A stretch of 64,000 nucleotides of DNA from Pseudopithomyces maydicus. Its lineage: Eukaryota; Ascomycota; Dothideomycetes; Pleosporales; Didymosphaeriaceae. Location: NCBI GenBank assembly GCA_026873275.1, contig JANTUC010000016.1, forward strand, positions 496,001-560,000. Direction: 5' to 3'. Shown piece by piece: positions 24,191 through 35,191 of the stretch (within the stretch, counting starts at the first letter, position 1; each line of letters begins with the position of its first letter). Both the position numbers and the translations under genes were made by a program. The notes under the pieces were generated by a model. It was given only the letters and a program-made list of their open reading frames with translations, was not told the origin of the DNA and searched no databases.

Positions 24191-25239
24191 ATGGCACTAC
24201 ACACGAACGATATGAACATGGAGTTAGATGAGGGAACTTGCGTGCAGGAAGGTAAGTAAAGTTCTTCCAAACAGCACGGTTTTCGCTGTTCTTTATTCTT
24301 GGGTTTAAAAATAAGAACAGTGTCTAGACATCCTGCTACTTTCAATTACTTATGAATTGTAGGCACATCCAGCGCTACCTGTGGATGGAAAAATATACCT
24401 GAAGAGATCAAAATTAAAATTCTGCGATACCGCCTGATCATCCGCGCCCCAATCACCAATATGAACCATCCGTCTCACTCAAGACGATGCCTTTTGTGAG
24501 TTGTTAGCCTCATATACAGAGGAGAAAATTTACTGACCAACCCAGACCGCTCATGCTCGCCAACAAAGACACAGGAAGGCTTGCGCGAGAGGTATACTAC
24601 GGGGACAACAGATTCATCTTAGACAATAACCCCATCAACTACGTACAGAATTGGCAAAATTTCCGCACACCTCACCCAGCACAGAGGTCATGGATACGCA
24701 ATCTAGAACTCCACATGTACGCCTGGGGTATGGAGCCAGACGAGGACGTGCAGTCAGATGAAGTCCAGAAATACGAACTTTCTTGGCCCCGAGAGCTGAG
24801 GCAACATTCTTTATTACATCACCTCTTCGAGCCACTAAGTGGGGGCATGCGGAAGGAAGATAAGCGCGGGTACATGTGCCATGCGTACAGCACGGATACT
24901 AAGAGACCCATCGTAAAGAGTATGATGTCAGCTAGCTGGCAGAATGGCTTCACTGGTGTGCGGGATCTCAAGATCGTGCTCATCGGCTCACCTTGCTTTA
25001 CTAATATACATGGTTTTCCTTATGGGAGGCGGAAGCCAGAAGGCGCTGTGGGGCGTTTGTCTTCGAGGGTGCGGATTCCCATGAGTGCGCGCAGAGTGGA
25101 GGTTGTCTTGAAGAAGGGGGAGAGGTGGACGAGCAGAACGTGTTGTAGCGAGTTGTGCCCGAAGATTTTTAAAAGTTTGGTGGAGAGCTTGGTTCATATC
25201 CGTACGGGTGCCGAAGAGAAGGCAGACGATGCTATCTGA
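24191..25239 (+). CDS. F-box-like fungal protein of unknown function
   Basis: A 295-residue protein rebuilt from three exons: 24191-24251, 24363-24495 and 24546-25239. Introns of 111 and 50 bp (GTAAG...TGTAG, GTGAG...CCCAG) keep phase throughout. The start reads MALHTNDMNMELDEGT. The second exon holds WKNIPEEIKIKILRYRLII, similar to the short F-box-like helix pair at the start of many fungal proteins. The third begins PLMLANKDTGRLAREVYYGD followed by NRFIL, a block common in this expanded family, then an Ig-like or beta region. The family is large and variable in Dothideomycetes and no function is known. A simple model beginning at 24553 would miss the F-box-like part. Confidence 0.75.
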
Positions 25240-25647
25240 TGTTAGAGAAGCCGACTGACTGGCTCTCGAGTCGAAAATGATATATATAAAAGAATTGCTA
25301 GCAGTGGAAAGGTCGTGTCGGTGTTAACACCATCTGGTTTGTTGGCGCGGTTAGTAAGCGGACATAGGAGATAGATGATCGCTTTAATACATTTGCTTAC
25401 ACACAACGCATATTTTAGCTAATTTTCGCAGAGTCATATGGCCTTTTGTATCCTCTTATGACTCATCCCAAATTAAACACTGATTCTTTGGCATCCACAT
25501 GTAGCATCGCGAGAAGTGTGTATATTTCGAATACTAGCTATGTATTCACAGCTTCTGACCATCTTGAGCTATATTAATACTTCTTTTCCCAGCACAAAGT
25601 TTTACAATAAACAACAGGTCTTATTCATCTAAAAACTATCTCTCCCA
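25240..25647. other. Intergenic, SDR promoter
   Basis: No gene seen in this 408 bp AT-rich gap upstream of the short-chain dehydrogenase gene. Confidence 0.45.
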
Positions 25648-26573
25648 ATGGCGCCCCTCGTCTGGTTCATAACCGGTTGCTCCTCCGGACTCGGCGCCGC
25701 CCTGGCCGCCCAAGTTCTAGATCGCGGCGACTTCGCCATTGCAACCCTCCGGGATATCTCCAAGTGTCCGCCCACTCTCCAGAATCACATCCAACGCGCG
25801 AACCTCTCCATCCTCTCTCTAGACGTTACAGCCCCCCTGTCGACCATTCACGGTGTGATAGCCGAAGCAACAGGCATTCACGGGCACATTGACGTCCTTG
25901 TGAACAACGCAGGGTACATCCAGATCGGTACAGTGGAGGAATTGAAGGAAGAAGAGTGGAAGACACAGTTCGATACGAATGTGTTCGGTGCGGTCAGGAC
26001 AACGAGCGTGGTTCTGAAGAGAATGAGGGAGAGAGGGAAAGGCACGATTGTGTTTGTGGGGAGCTTGAGTGGGTGGGTTGGACACGATGCTTGTGGTGCT
26101 TATGCGGCGTCGAAGTTTGCATTGGCAGGTAAGTACAGGACATCTAGTAAGAAACGGGCAGATACTGATGGCTGTGGACAGGCATAGCTGAGTCACTTAG
26201 TCGCGAAACACGGCAGTTTGGCATACGCACGCTGTTGATCGAGCCAGGGCGTTTTCGGACGGAATTACTTTCTGCTAGAAATATGAGTGCGCAGTCCCAG
26301 GGTCATGATGAGGCGTATTCCGGCATGCTGAACGAGAAGATGGAAGGGTTAGCACGGGAAGATGGGGCGCAGCCTGGAGACCCAGAGAAGCTGGTGAAGA
26401 TAATGGTGGATCTTGTGAAAGGTGAAGGTTTTGCGAAAGGGAGATGGATACCACTGAGAATACCGATTGGTAGAGATTGCTTTGAAGATGTCAAGGAGAG
26501 GTGTGAGGAAACGTTGAGAGGGCTCGAGGAGTGGCAGGAAGTGATGACAAGTACGGATATGGACAGGATGTAG
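25648..26573 (+). CDS. Short-chain dehydrogenase/reductase
   Basis: A classical SDR with an NAD(P)-binding Rossmann fold. Exon 1 is 25648-26128 and exon 2 is 26182-26573; the 53 bp intron (GTAAG...ACAG) joins FALAG to IAESLSRETRQFGI. The cofactor motif TGCSSGLG is at about 9-16, LDVTAP caps the pocket, NNAG is in DVLVNNAGYIQIG, and the active-site pair is Y152-x3-K156 (GAYAASKFA) after the catalytic-Ser strand VFVGSLSGW. The later EPGRFRTELLS block is typical of a fungal subgroup often annotated as retinol dehydrogenase or NADP-dependent ketoreductase. The substrate is unknown. Confidence 0.92.
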
Positions 26574-27014
26574 GGAAGTCACTATGAGAGGCATTCTATA
26601 CAGATTTCCATCACGGTGCAAATGTACGGGTCAAGCCACGTACCAGCAAAGCGTAGAAGGCAGTCTGGTTCTCAATGTGTCGGTGTTCGTACAAGGGTAC
26701 TGAAGTAAGTGTCGATCACAGCAACCCCCTCATCTGGTCCCACAATTTTATTCACTGGATGCTTTCCTCTCCCGCCCCATAAGACGAACAAAGCAGCTCA
26801 GGGAAAGATGACTGTCTAAGTGGAGGAAGAATACTCGATGCCTACTGCATGACTCGCGTGATGGTTAGCTTGATGATGACGTAAGGTGTCGCTACCTCTG
26901 CACTCGCTCGAGGACTTTCTACGCGGCCCACCACCACGTCCCCGTCGACCAATCTACGGGCAGGCACTAGCAGCCTTTGTGCGCGCTTACGTCGTTGTTG
27001 ACCTTGGATGTTCC
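26574..27014. other. Intergenic upstream of BAG gene
   Basis: No gene is supported in this 441 bp. An open frame extends upstream of the chosen BAG start to 26886, but the extra 43 residues look unconserved. Confidence 0.45.
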
Positions 27015-28301
27015 ATGGTCCACTCATTCACCGTGGCGTCCTTTACCGACCGGTTTGAAGACGTGAAGAAGTCTTTCAACTTTCTTCTACACCACCCGAA
27101 TCTTGGCACCACGGCGGCGCCTTCCACCCCGCAACCGCAGCCCTCGGACCTGCTCTCACGCATTCAGCACATCGTGGCCGATCCCATCGAGTTCCTCGCC
27201 TACCCCCGCTTCGACGACCCCGCATATCTGACCCTCCTTTCCGTGCTCCTCGCGACCGTCTTCCTGGCCATGTCGTGGTTCTCTCGTGGCAGCGGCGGCG
27301 GCTGGGGAGGCCGCTTCTCGCCCTTTGGCCGCCCCAGCAGCTCGCCCAACGCTGGAGAGGTGTCCGACTCGGATTACTCATACATCACATCCGCCGACCT
27401 GAAGAAGCAGGAGGACCGCAACCGGCCCGAGATTGTAGACTGGGACGACAAGGATCCCCAGCGCCAGACCGACGTGCTGGTCTTCAAGAGGGACGGCACC
27501 AAGTACCCCACACACTTCCCCGCCCAGAGCATACGGAACGGCGACCTGCGCATCAACACGGTGCGCCAGGCGGCAGCGAAGAAGTTGGGCGTGGACGACC
27601 CGCGCCGGATCCGCCTGTTCTTCAAGGGCAAGAATCTGAAGCACGACGAGCGCACCGCGCGCGAGGAGGGGCTCCGTGGGGACAGCGGCGGCAGTGAGAT
27701 CCTGTGCTCCGTGGGCGAGACCGCGACGGGCAGTCTCGCACCTGGGGCCGAGGGCAACGCAACGCGGGCCTGGAGCGACGGCGAAGACGAGGAGGACACG
27801 GAGAGCGGCGTCGACTCCGGCGCGAATACCCCCAACAAGAAGAAGTCGAGGAAGCGCGGCGGCAAGAAGAGCAAGAAGAAGAACGCTTCGTCCTCCGCTG
27901 CCAGCACCCCCGGGCTCGCCTACTCCAACGCTGGGCCTGCCGGCGCAGAGTACCTCCCTATCCCTTCCGCGTTCCAAGGCCCGAAGCCGACCGCGAAATC
28001 AGCACCCGCGTCCGGCGCCGCAACGCCGCAAACCCCTCTCGGCAAGCTCGATGCGATAGCCTCCAAGTTCCACACCGAGTACGTCCCGCTCTGCGTCAAG
28101 TACATGCAGAACCCACCTGAGGAGCAAGCCAAGCGCGAGTTCGAATACAAGAAGCTCTCCGAGACGATCATGACGCAGATCCTGCTGAAGCTGGACGGCG
28201 TCGAGGTGGAGGGCGACCAGGATGCCAGGATGAGGCGGAAGGAGCTTGTCAAGGAGGTGCAGGGCATGCTTAACTCGCTTGACAAGACCAAGGGAGCGTG
28301 A
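27015..28301 (+). CDS. BAG-domain Hsp70 cochaperone, membrane-anchored, ubiquitin-like
   Basis: A single-exon gene for a 428-residue BAG family protein. The start MVHSFTVASFTDRFEDVKKS is preferred to an ATG-less upstream extension. A predicted membrane segment (YLTLLSVLLATVFLAMSWF) lies near residue 80. A ubiquitin-like domain follows (INTVRQAAAKKLGVDDPRRI, LFFKGKNLKHDERTAREEGL), then a Lys-rich linker (KKKSRKRGGKKSKKK) that could be a nuclear signal. The C-terminal BAG helices are LGKLDAIASKFHTEYVPLC and ELVKEVQGMLNSLDK. Such proteins release ADP from Hsp70; membrane anchoring resembles yeast Snl1 at the nuclear envelope/ER (inference by analogy). The stop codon lies inside a hexanucleotide repeat. 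Confidence 0.88.
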   Translation: MVHSFTVASFTDRFEDVKKSFNFLLHHPNLGTTAAPSTPQPQPSDLLSRIQHIVADPIEFLAYPRFDDPAYLTLLSVLLATVFLAMSWFSRGSGGGWGGRFSPFGRPSSSPNAGEVSDSDYSYITSADLKKQEDRNRPEIVDWDDKDPQRQTDVLVFKRDGTKYPTHFPAQSIRNGDLRINTVRQAAAKKLGVDDPRRIRLFFKGKNLKHDERTAREEGLRGDSGGSEILCSVGETATGSLAPGAEGNATRAWSDGEDEEDTESGVDSGANTPNKKKSRKRGGKKSKKKNASSSAASTPGLAYSNAGPAGAEYLPIPSAFQGPKPTAKSAPASGAATPQTPLGKLDAIASKFHTEYVPLCVKYMQNPPEEQAKREFEYKKLSETIMTQILLKLDGVEVEGDQDARMRRKELVKEVQGMLNSLDKTKGA

Positions 28302-28323
28302 GCGTGAGCGTGAGCGTGAGCGT
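28294..28323 (+). repeat. (GAGCGT)5 microsatellite across the BAG stop codon
   Basis: Five perfect GAGCGT units straddle the stop. Each unit presents TGA in the coding frame, so repeat length changes would not extend the protein. Confidence 0.9.
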
Positions 28324-29068
28324 TTACGTCTTACGTCTGCGTCTACATGGAGAACTTTCCTACACATGCTTGCATAGAATCGTGTTAGCGGGCGTTGACG
28401 GATCTAGATGGTGGCATGTGGCGGCTTCCAGCGATCTCCTTTCTTCACATGATGACTTTTTTGTTTTACTGCTCGGACGACGCGGACGTGTGTACAAAAG
28501 AGTATTTTCAGTGATTAATACCAGGTGCATTGAGATTTGTCGTATTCGATTTTGTTGAATTGTGCTGCCCTGCCTTGTTTGGATTAGGGAGGGGAGTAGA
28601 GGATTTGCTCTAGCCACTTCCTGTATGCTCCTATCCTAGTGTTCATAGAATTATGAATTCCAAAACTGTCATGTCTCCAGGGCTTTTCTCCATACACGTG
28701 TTGTCCTTTCTGACTTAGTTCGACTCTGCTAAACCAATGCGAGTCAGGATCTGGTAATTTATTTCATCTCAGCTCGATGCAGAGGGATGCAGAGGGATGC
28801 TTCGGGTTTTCCGTAGGCCGAGAAACTTGTCGGTTGAGAAAATAGAAATCGCATGCGGCAATGAAACAAACATGTATCGTATCAATCAAGATACACACTT
28901 CGTCAGAATCAAGCTCCACAAAATTCCCACACAGACACATGTGCACAAGCAAGCGGTACAATGTTGTAATTTTTTTGGAATTAAATCCTCGTCCGTCTCA
29001 AAGATATCATTTGCTCTATACGTCGACATCCTACATCGTGCAAAACACCAAATACGCAGCGTTTGCAA
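28302..29068. other. Intergenic, convergent 3' ends
   Basis: This 767 bp separates the BAG and AP-1 gamma 3' ends. No gene is supported. A short direct duplication (GCAGAGGGAT twice) occurs near 28778-28799. Confidence 0.5.
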
Positions 29069-31868
29069 TTACGTTGGCTCGGACCAATCCACTTGCTCTG
29101 TCACCGGTGCGCCTCCAGCCGAGTAACTGATCTTCAATCGCAGTCGTAACCGTGCAGGTGGTGACTATTCCTCGTTAGTACAGTTGCGCTCTAAGCGTAT
29201 AGTATAGGTTTTGACATACCCCATTGACAGCAGTTACTCGCATCTGCTGTGTAGCCTCCTGACCAGCATCCAATTCACCCGTGCTGATGGGTTGAAGCTG
29301 GAGCTTCTGGCTCTTGGGCACAGCAGCCTGCAGATTCACGCCTGAGAGATGGCTGAAGGTACCGGTGTTACGGAAGCGAGCAAGTAGCTGAACAGCGTTC
29401 GCATCGCGCTTCAGCTGGAAGGTCACCTGTAGATCGTTCTTGTTATATGCTGGGTGAGCTGGGGGCCCTGAGGCGACAGGTGTTGCGGCCTGAGGTGGCG
29501 GCGAGGACATGCCACCGAGAATATCCATCGATGACGCGGGCGGCTGTTGTGTATGTGTGGGTGCTGGCGAGCCAGTAGGTCCAGAGTTGAAAAGATCCAT
29601 AATGTTAGCGACGTTAGATTGAGGGGCAGGTGATGTCGTTTGCGGTGCGGGCGATGAAGTCGAAGGACCACCACCGCCAAGGATGTCCGCGAGCAAGTCG
29701 GCGCTCTGAGCCTGTGAACCATTTGTGGTACCATTCGTGTCTCCTGGTACACCGGAATCGCCCATAAGATCGAGAAGTAGGTCTTCTGTCGCAGCCTGTG
29801 CTGGCTTCTTTTTCAGAATCTTCGATTGCCGCTTCTTAGTCGCCTCTCCAAGCACTCGTTGCTCTTCACGAATTTCGGGAGGAGGCATCTTTTCCAACAC
29901 ACCTCTTCGGATCTGGTCAACGCCAAAGAGGTTGACGTATTCGACTGCACGCTGCTGGATTTCGACGTCCAGATTCGTACCAAAGCGCTGGAGTAGCCGC
30001 CTCAATCGTTCCACTTGGGCGGGTTCGTTCAGTCGCGTTGTAAGTTTCATGGCTGCGGTGACAATGTACTGAGTGACGATGAGTCCAGCATAGCTGCTGT
30101 TGAGTATGGTGTCGAAAAGGTCGACAATATCGCTTTCCCTGACCTCTTTCACGAGCTCTTCTTCCTCGTACTGTCCTCCCTTCAAAAGTGCATCGCCGAA
30201 TTCGCCGATGACCCACGAGCCGGCAAGAGTCAGTCCTTCTTGGGTGATGTCGTCCTTCAATGCAGCATAAAGTTTCTGTACAGAGTATGTTTGAAGGTCC
30301 GGTGTTGTAGCAATGAGTCGCACAAACGATGATAGAATCTGCTCTTTCACGTAGTTACCCGCCTATCGATGTTAGTGAATTTTTCGTACAAATGAATGAT
30401 TTAGCTTACGAGCTTCAGAACACGCAGCATGGTATCCACGTGCCATCGTTTGTTAGGAGCGAATCGATCTGCCGCAATACCGATTTGACTGGTCATTACG
30501 GGCTTGAATTCGTTATCGGCGACCTCCAAGAAAGCAAGAAGTTCGCGGATCAACACGCGAACATTGCTCTCGTTGATCAAGGTAAAGCTGAGGTCCAAAG
30601 CTCTCCGGCGAATGGAAATGTCAGGGTCGCGCAAGCAGTCCAGAATTGTGTTCCGGTGACGCTGTACAGCATTCGGCTCCACGGCAACGACCTTGATGAG
30701 GGTGTTCAGAGCAACATATCGGATGTTGTTGTCGCGGTTCGACAGAAATTTACCAAGAATGTTGACACCCAGCACGCGGAGACCGGAGTCGGCTTCAATG
30801 TCCAAGATGGTGAGCACGGCTTCGTACAAAATGGAGTTTCCGACATTCTTGGAGGATTCGGTGTTGGTTGCGACCTGGGCGAGGATATCGTTGATCTGTT
30901 CGCTAACACCTACGTCACCACGACCGAGGACACGGAGCAACTCCAAGATTTTACATTGAAGAAAGGGATCTGTGATGCCTTGCACGTCGTGCTCGGGAGC
31001 ATATCCAGATGCGGACAATCCTTTCAGGATCTTGACCAGACTTGGCACTGCCGGACGGAATTGGTCTCTGATGCCATTCTCGTCGTCCTCGGCCTCGTCG
31101 GCCTCGCAAAGACTGATGACGAAATTCAGGCCACATATCAAGACACCGTGGTTCCGGTCCTGCAGCAGGAGCTTGGCCTTGTCCAAAAAGTGTTCCTGCA
31201 GCTCGGGAACCTTGCGGCATATCCTCATTGCGCAAATGGCGGCCTTCCGGCGTATGTAGGGGTTCGAGCTGGAGACTATGGTCTCGACTTGTGGGAACAG
31301 ATCTCGGGCCATTTCGACGGAGGCGATGTTTCCCAGGGTGCACAGGGCGAGACCGACGATGTACTGGTTCGGGTGGTTCAGGTCGCTAGGCAGACATCAG
31401 CACGCACTACACGATATAAGCTTCGGACGGGAGCAACGCACTTTTGGAGCGAGTTGGTCACCAGGGTCAGGACCTCCTGGTTCTCGTCGAGCAGCAGCAT
31501 GGTGCCGAGGTAGCCCAGTCGCTTGTCCGCAAAGCGCGGGGAGGCCAGCAGCTTCAGACACTCGATCTGGCCAAAATGTGTCCTCTCGCCCAGGGTGAAC
31601 AGATACAGCAGCTTGGCGACATTGTTTCTCCTGGTGAGCGGTGAGCAAGTGTCCCCCTCGAGGGGTGGGTGGTGGGCACACACCTCACGCCCGAGTCGTG
31701 GCTCTCCTCCCTAAAGCTGGCCCTGATGGCGGCGCTCTCCTTCTGGACGACGGCACGCTCGTCGGCGATGGTCTTGGCGGCACGCACATTGCGGATGAAT
31801 TGCTTCACTGGCCATGTCTCAGTTCACGGTCCAAGCTGGGGGGCGGCGGCAGGCATACAAGAAGTCAT
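29069..31868 (-). CDS. apl4: AP-1 complex gamma-adaptin
   Basis: The 845-residue large subunit of the AP-1 clathrin adaptor (trans-Golgi/endosome sorting), rebuilt from six exons: 31859-31868, 31684-31807, 31442-31630, 30410-31385, 29220-30362 and 29069-29164. All junctions are GT-AG and keep phase. The 10 bp first exon encodes MTSL and joins KQFIRNVRAAKTIADERAVV. The adaptin trunk has NNVAKLLYLFTLGERTHFG, NDLNHPNQYIVGLALCTLGN and NYVKEQILSSFVRL. The hinge (DLLADILGGGG, NIMDLFNSG) carries clathrin-binding-like sequences. The ear ends RLRLRLKISYSAGGAPVTEQ, carried in part by the separate 96 bp last exon. It is head-to-head with the sterol acyltransferase gene. Confidence 0.95.
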
Positions 31869-32620
31869 GGTGGTGGTCTCGCGGACCCCACCTGGACGGC
31901 GCGGCGAGGTTCACAGGTGCAAGGGCGGGAGTGAGTGGGCGGGTGGTTGCTCGGGCGGCAGGGCTGGCTGGCTAACGGGCGAGGAGATCGGGGGTCCTGG
32001 GGGCTGCAATGGTGGCTGATACTCGGAAGCACAGTAGACAAGCAAAGCACAGCACCAGCATCTCCCCCAAGCCAGAACCAGCAGCAGCCAGCCGCAATGC
32101 ACCGCGGACTAACGTCGGCCCGCTGCATCCAGCTGCCGCCCGAAAGGAGCAAGGCGCGTGAACACGGTGGCACTAGCATCTGGTATGCCGCCCCAAGCCA
32201 CCGCCTATCGCACGCCACGCGCTTCCGCCGTCTTTCCGAGCGTTCCGTCATCGTCTACTCGTAGCTGGCATTCTTGTTTCTCTGGAGGCATAGTCTACCT
32301 ACTGTATGCACCCTGCAGCTGCCCGCATAGCCTTTCCAGCCAGACCTGCACAGTGACTGGATCGAGGACCTGCATCTCGCTCAGGTGCCCCTTTTGGACT
32401 GCAAAGCCACCGTACGCAGCCCAACCCTGCAGCAATTCACCAACCAGCACCGCACACCACGCCCACTCGGGATTCACGGGGGTGAGCCGAGCAGTGATCA
32501 GCACCGACGTCTGGGCTGACACCATACTTGACTCGACACTTGAGAAACACACCCGAGACTGCGACTCCAACATGCTAGCATCTCCCTAGCACCTTCCCTC
32601 TCATCTCCCTCCCTCCCACA
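31869..32620. other. Shared 5' region, AP-1 gamma / ARE2
   Basis: This 752 bp GC-rich region separates two divergent conserved genes. No gene is supported. A plus-strand pyrimidine-rich CTCCCTCC tract lies just before the ARE2 start. Confidence 0.5.
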
Positions 32621-34471
32621 ATGTCAGAATCCACATCCATCGATGCGCGCCCGCAAAATGGCCACTCCCACCTCCACGAGCCACGGGCGCGCAAGCCCAC
32701 CAAGATCGACTTCCTGCGTCCGCGCCTGAGCGACGAGGCCATCGGCGCAAACGGCCAGCTCAACGGAACGCTCTCGGGGACCTCGAGGTGGGTGCTTGAC
32801 TCCAAAATTTACACACGCACACGCTGACAGCAACAGTGGCCGCACCACCCCCATCCCCGAAAACGCCCCCCTCGGTCAAGGCCACCTCCTCGGCGCGGCG
32901 CCAGGTTCGAGCAGAACAGAGGCGACGCCTTTTCCCCACCATCGAATACGTAGACCGCGTCTCGCACTTCGACCCGGCGAGCGACTACCATGACTTCCGC
33001 GGCTTCTTCGTGCTCTTCTGGATCGGCTTGGCCATCATGGTCATAACCGCCATGCTGCGGAACTACAAAGAGACTGGCTATCCTCTGAGCATCCGACAGT
33101 GGGACCTCTTCACCGAGAAGGTATATGAACTGGCCATTTGCGACGGGCTCATGGTGGCGTCCATCACGCTTTCGCTCCCTCTGCACAAGCTGTTCATGAA
33201 CAGCGAGGGCATTCTGCGCTGGAGCAAGCTCGGCATGGCGGTGCAGAGCTTGTACCAGGTGTTCTGGTTGACTTTCTGGTGCACCTATCCTTTCATCCGA
33301 GACTGGAGTTGGACCGCCCAGGTCTTCTTCACCCTGCATCTGCTTGCCATTTTTATGAAGATGCATTCTTATGCGTACGTTTTCTGAATCGCTGTAAAAA
33401 TGCTCGACTGATGCTGATGGACCCAGATTCTACAATGGACATTTGAGTGAAACTAGGCGGCGTCTTTACGCTCTAGATACACCCGATAACGTTTCCAAGG
33501 TCGCAGCGTACAGATATCCCGGATCGCGGACCCACCTGCACGAGATACCGCAGTCACCGTCTCATGAGAACGAAGATTCGGAAAAGGAACGTGTGCGGCA
33601 TCTTCGCGAGGACCTTGCCATGGAGTTGACATCTCCGCTTGGACACGTCTCGTACCCAGACAACCTCACCCTCGCAAACTTCACGGATTTTATCTTCTGC
33701 CCTACTCTTTGCTACGAGCTGGAGTACCCTCGCACACAATCCACCCGCTGGCTGGAGCTGTTCTACAAGACTTTGGCTGTGTTCGGCTGCATCTTCCTCC
33801 TCACCATTACCACGGAAGAGTTTATTCTGCCAGTCCTTGACGAGTCGGCGATAGCGTTGCAAACATCAACCAGCGCCTCGGAATTCGCCTTGATCCTCAG
33901 CGAGACGATAGGACGTCTGCTGTTCCCGTTCATGGTCGCTTTCCTGCTCGTGTTTCTCGTCATTTTCGAGTACATACTGGGTGCTTTTGCAGAGATCACA
34001 CGTAAGTGAAACTCACGATGATTTAGAAGCGCAAAGCTAAATATCGCAGGATTTGCCGATCGCCAATTCTTCGCAGACTGGTGGAACAGCTGCGACTGGC
34101 TTGAGTTCTCCCGTGAATGGAACAAACCCGTGCATCACTTCTTCCGGCGACACGTCTACTCGGCATCGCGTGGTCACATGTCGCGACCGCTGGCGACGAC
34201 AATCACTTTCTTCATCAGCGCACTCGCGCACGAGCTCGTCATGGGCTGCATCACCAGGAAGTTCCGTGGGTACGGTTTCATCGCCATGATGCTGCAGATG
34301 CCGATTGTGCTGGTGCAGCGCTCTAAGTGGGTGAAGGGCCGCACCATCTTGAACAATGTGCTTTTCTGGTGCTCGATGATTCTCGGGCTTGCGATGGTGA
34401 GTTCTGCGGGAACATGACGCCAAGCTGAAGCTGACCTGAAACAGATGTGTGCTCTCTACGTTCTTGTATAA
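32621..34471 (+). CDS. are2: Sterol O-acyltransferase (ARE1/ARE2, ACAT-type MBOAT)
   Basis: An ER multi-pass enzyme that esterifies sterols for storage in lipid droplets. Model: 32621-32791, 32881-33374, 33427-34001, 34050-34396, 34445-34471; 537 residues. Motifs: RLFPTIEYVDRVSHFDPASD, HDFRGFFVLFWIGLAIMV, NFTDFIFCPTLCYELEYPRT, FADRQFFADWWNSCDW, the active-site His region SALAHELVMG, and the last exon MCALYVLV. The first intron is uncertain. The stronger donor GTGGGT at 32788 with acceptor 32830 or 32836 leaves the wrong frame unless the C6 run at 32868-32873 loses one base, whereas GTGCTT at 32792 with acceptor AAG at 32880 keeps the frame. The affected part is the disordered N-terminus, so the function call is unaffected. 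Confidence 0.93.
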
Positions 34472-35191
34472 CATGCTTGGATGGACTGTGGTTAGCAAGT
34501 GCTCTTTGTCTCGTGGAGACGGTGTGACTACCGTGTGCTTTTCCGTCAGGGTGATACCCGCCTCGTTGCTTTAGATTTTGGTTAGATGGTTCATAGTCTG
34601 CTTTCAATGCTCTAGATGTCTGTTTGCGCTGTTAGGTGCACAGGTGTGTCTTAACCCCGAAAAGTATGACGGTGGCGCATCGCACGAAACACGTCCGATG
34701 GTCCGCCGTCCGCGAAACATCCCCAACGGAGCATTATCAGGGCCGAGTCGCGACCCCAGAATCGCCCTGATGGGGCCGTCGCGTCGCTAAATCGCGGAAG
34801 ACCAAGCGCCAGGCCCCACGAACACTGGGAGCTTGGCCCCACGACCCTGGTCGTTAATGACGTGTGTTGTATGTTTGACCTCGTGCCTCGGACCCGCGAC
34901 AACAATGGCCCAGCCTGTGACATGTAAGCCTTGTGTCTCGTCGTTCGCGCTCATGCGTATTTTGTCCTCCCTATTACTCATCCCTCTGACTGTGCCCTTG
35001 TGAATTGAGCGTGGAATGCCAAATTGCTGAGCCATTGTTTCGACTCTGGCAGCCCTCGGAGCCAACACCCACGGATGCTTCGGGGACCCTAGCAGCCACA
35101 CTTAACATCACCAGCTCCACTTCCCGCCTTATAAGGCTCTACAGCCACACCTCCGCCTCGTCCACGCGTGATCCTGGGAGTTGGAAGAATC
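34472..35191. other. Intergenic upstream of DUF3074 gene
   Basis: No gene is supported in this 720 bp. Confidence 0.5.

Noticed and set aside
30329..31513. Plus-strand 394-codon open frame over gamma-adaptin
   Set aside because: Antisense shadow of the conserved adaptin trunk; it crosses the exon boundaries and introns of the real gene.
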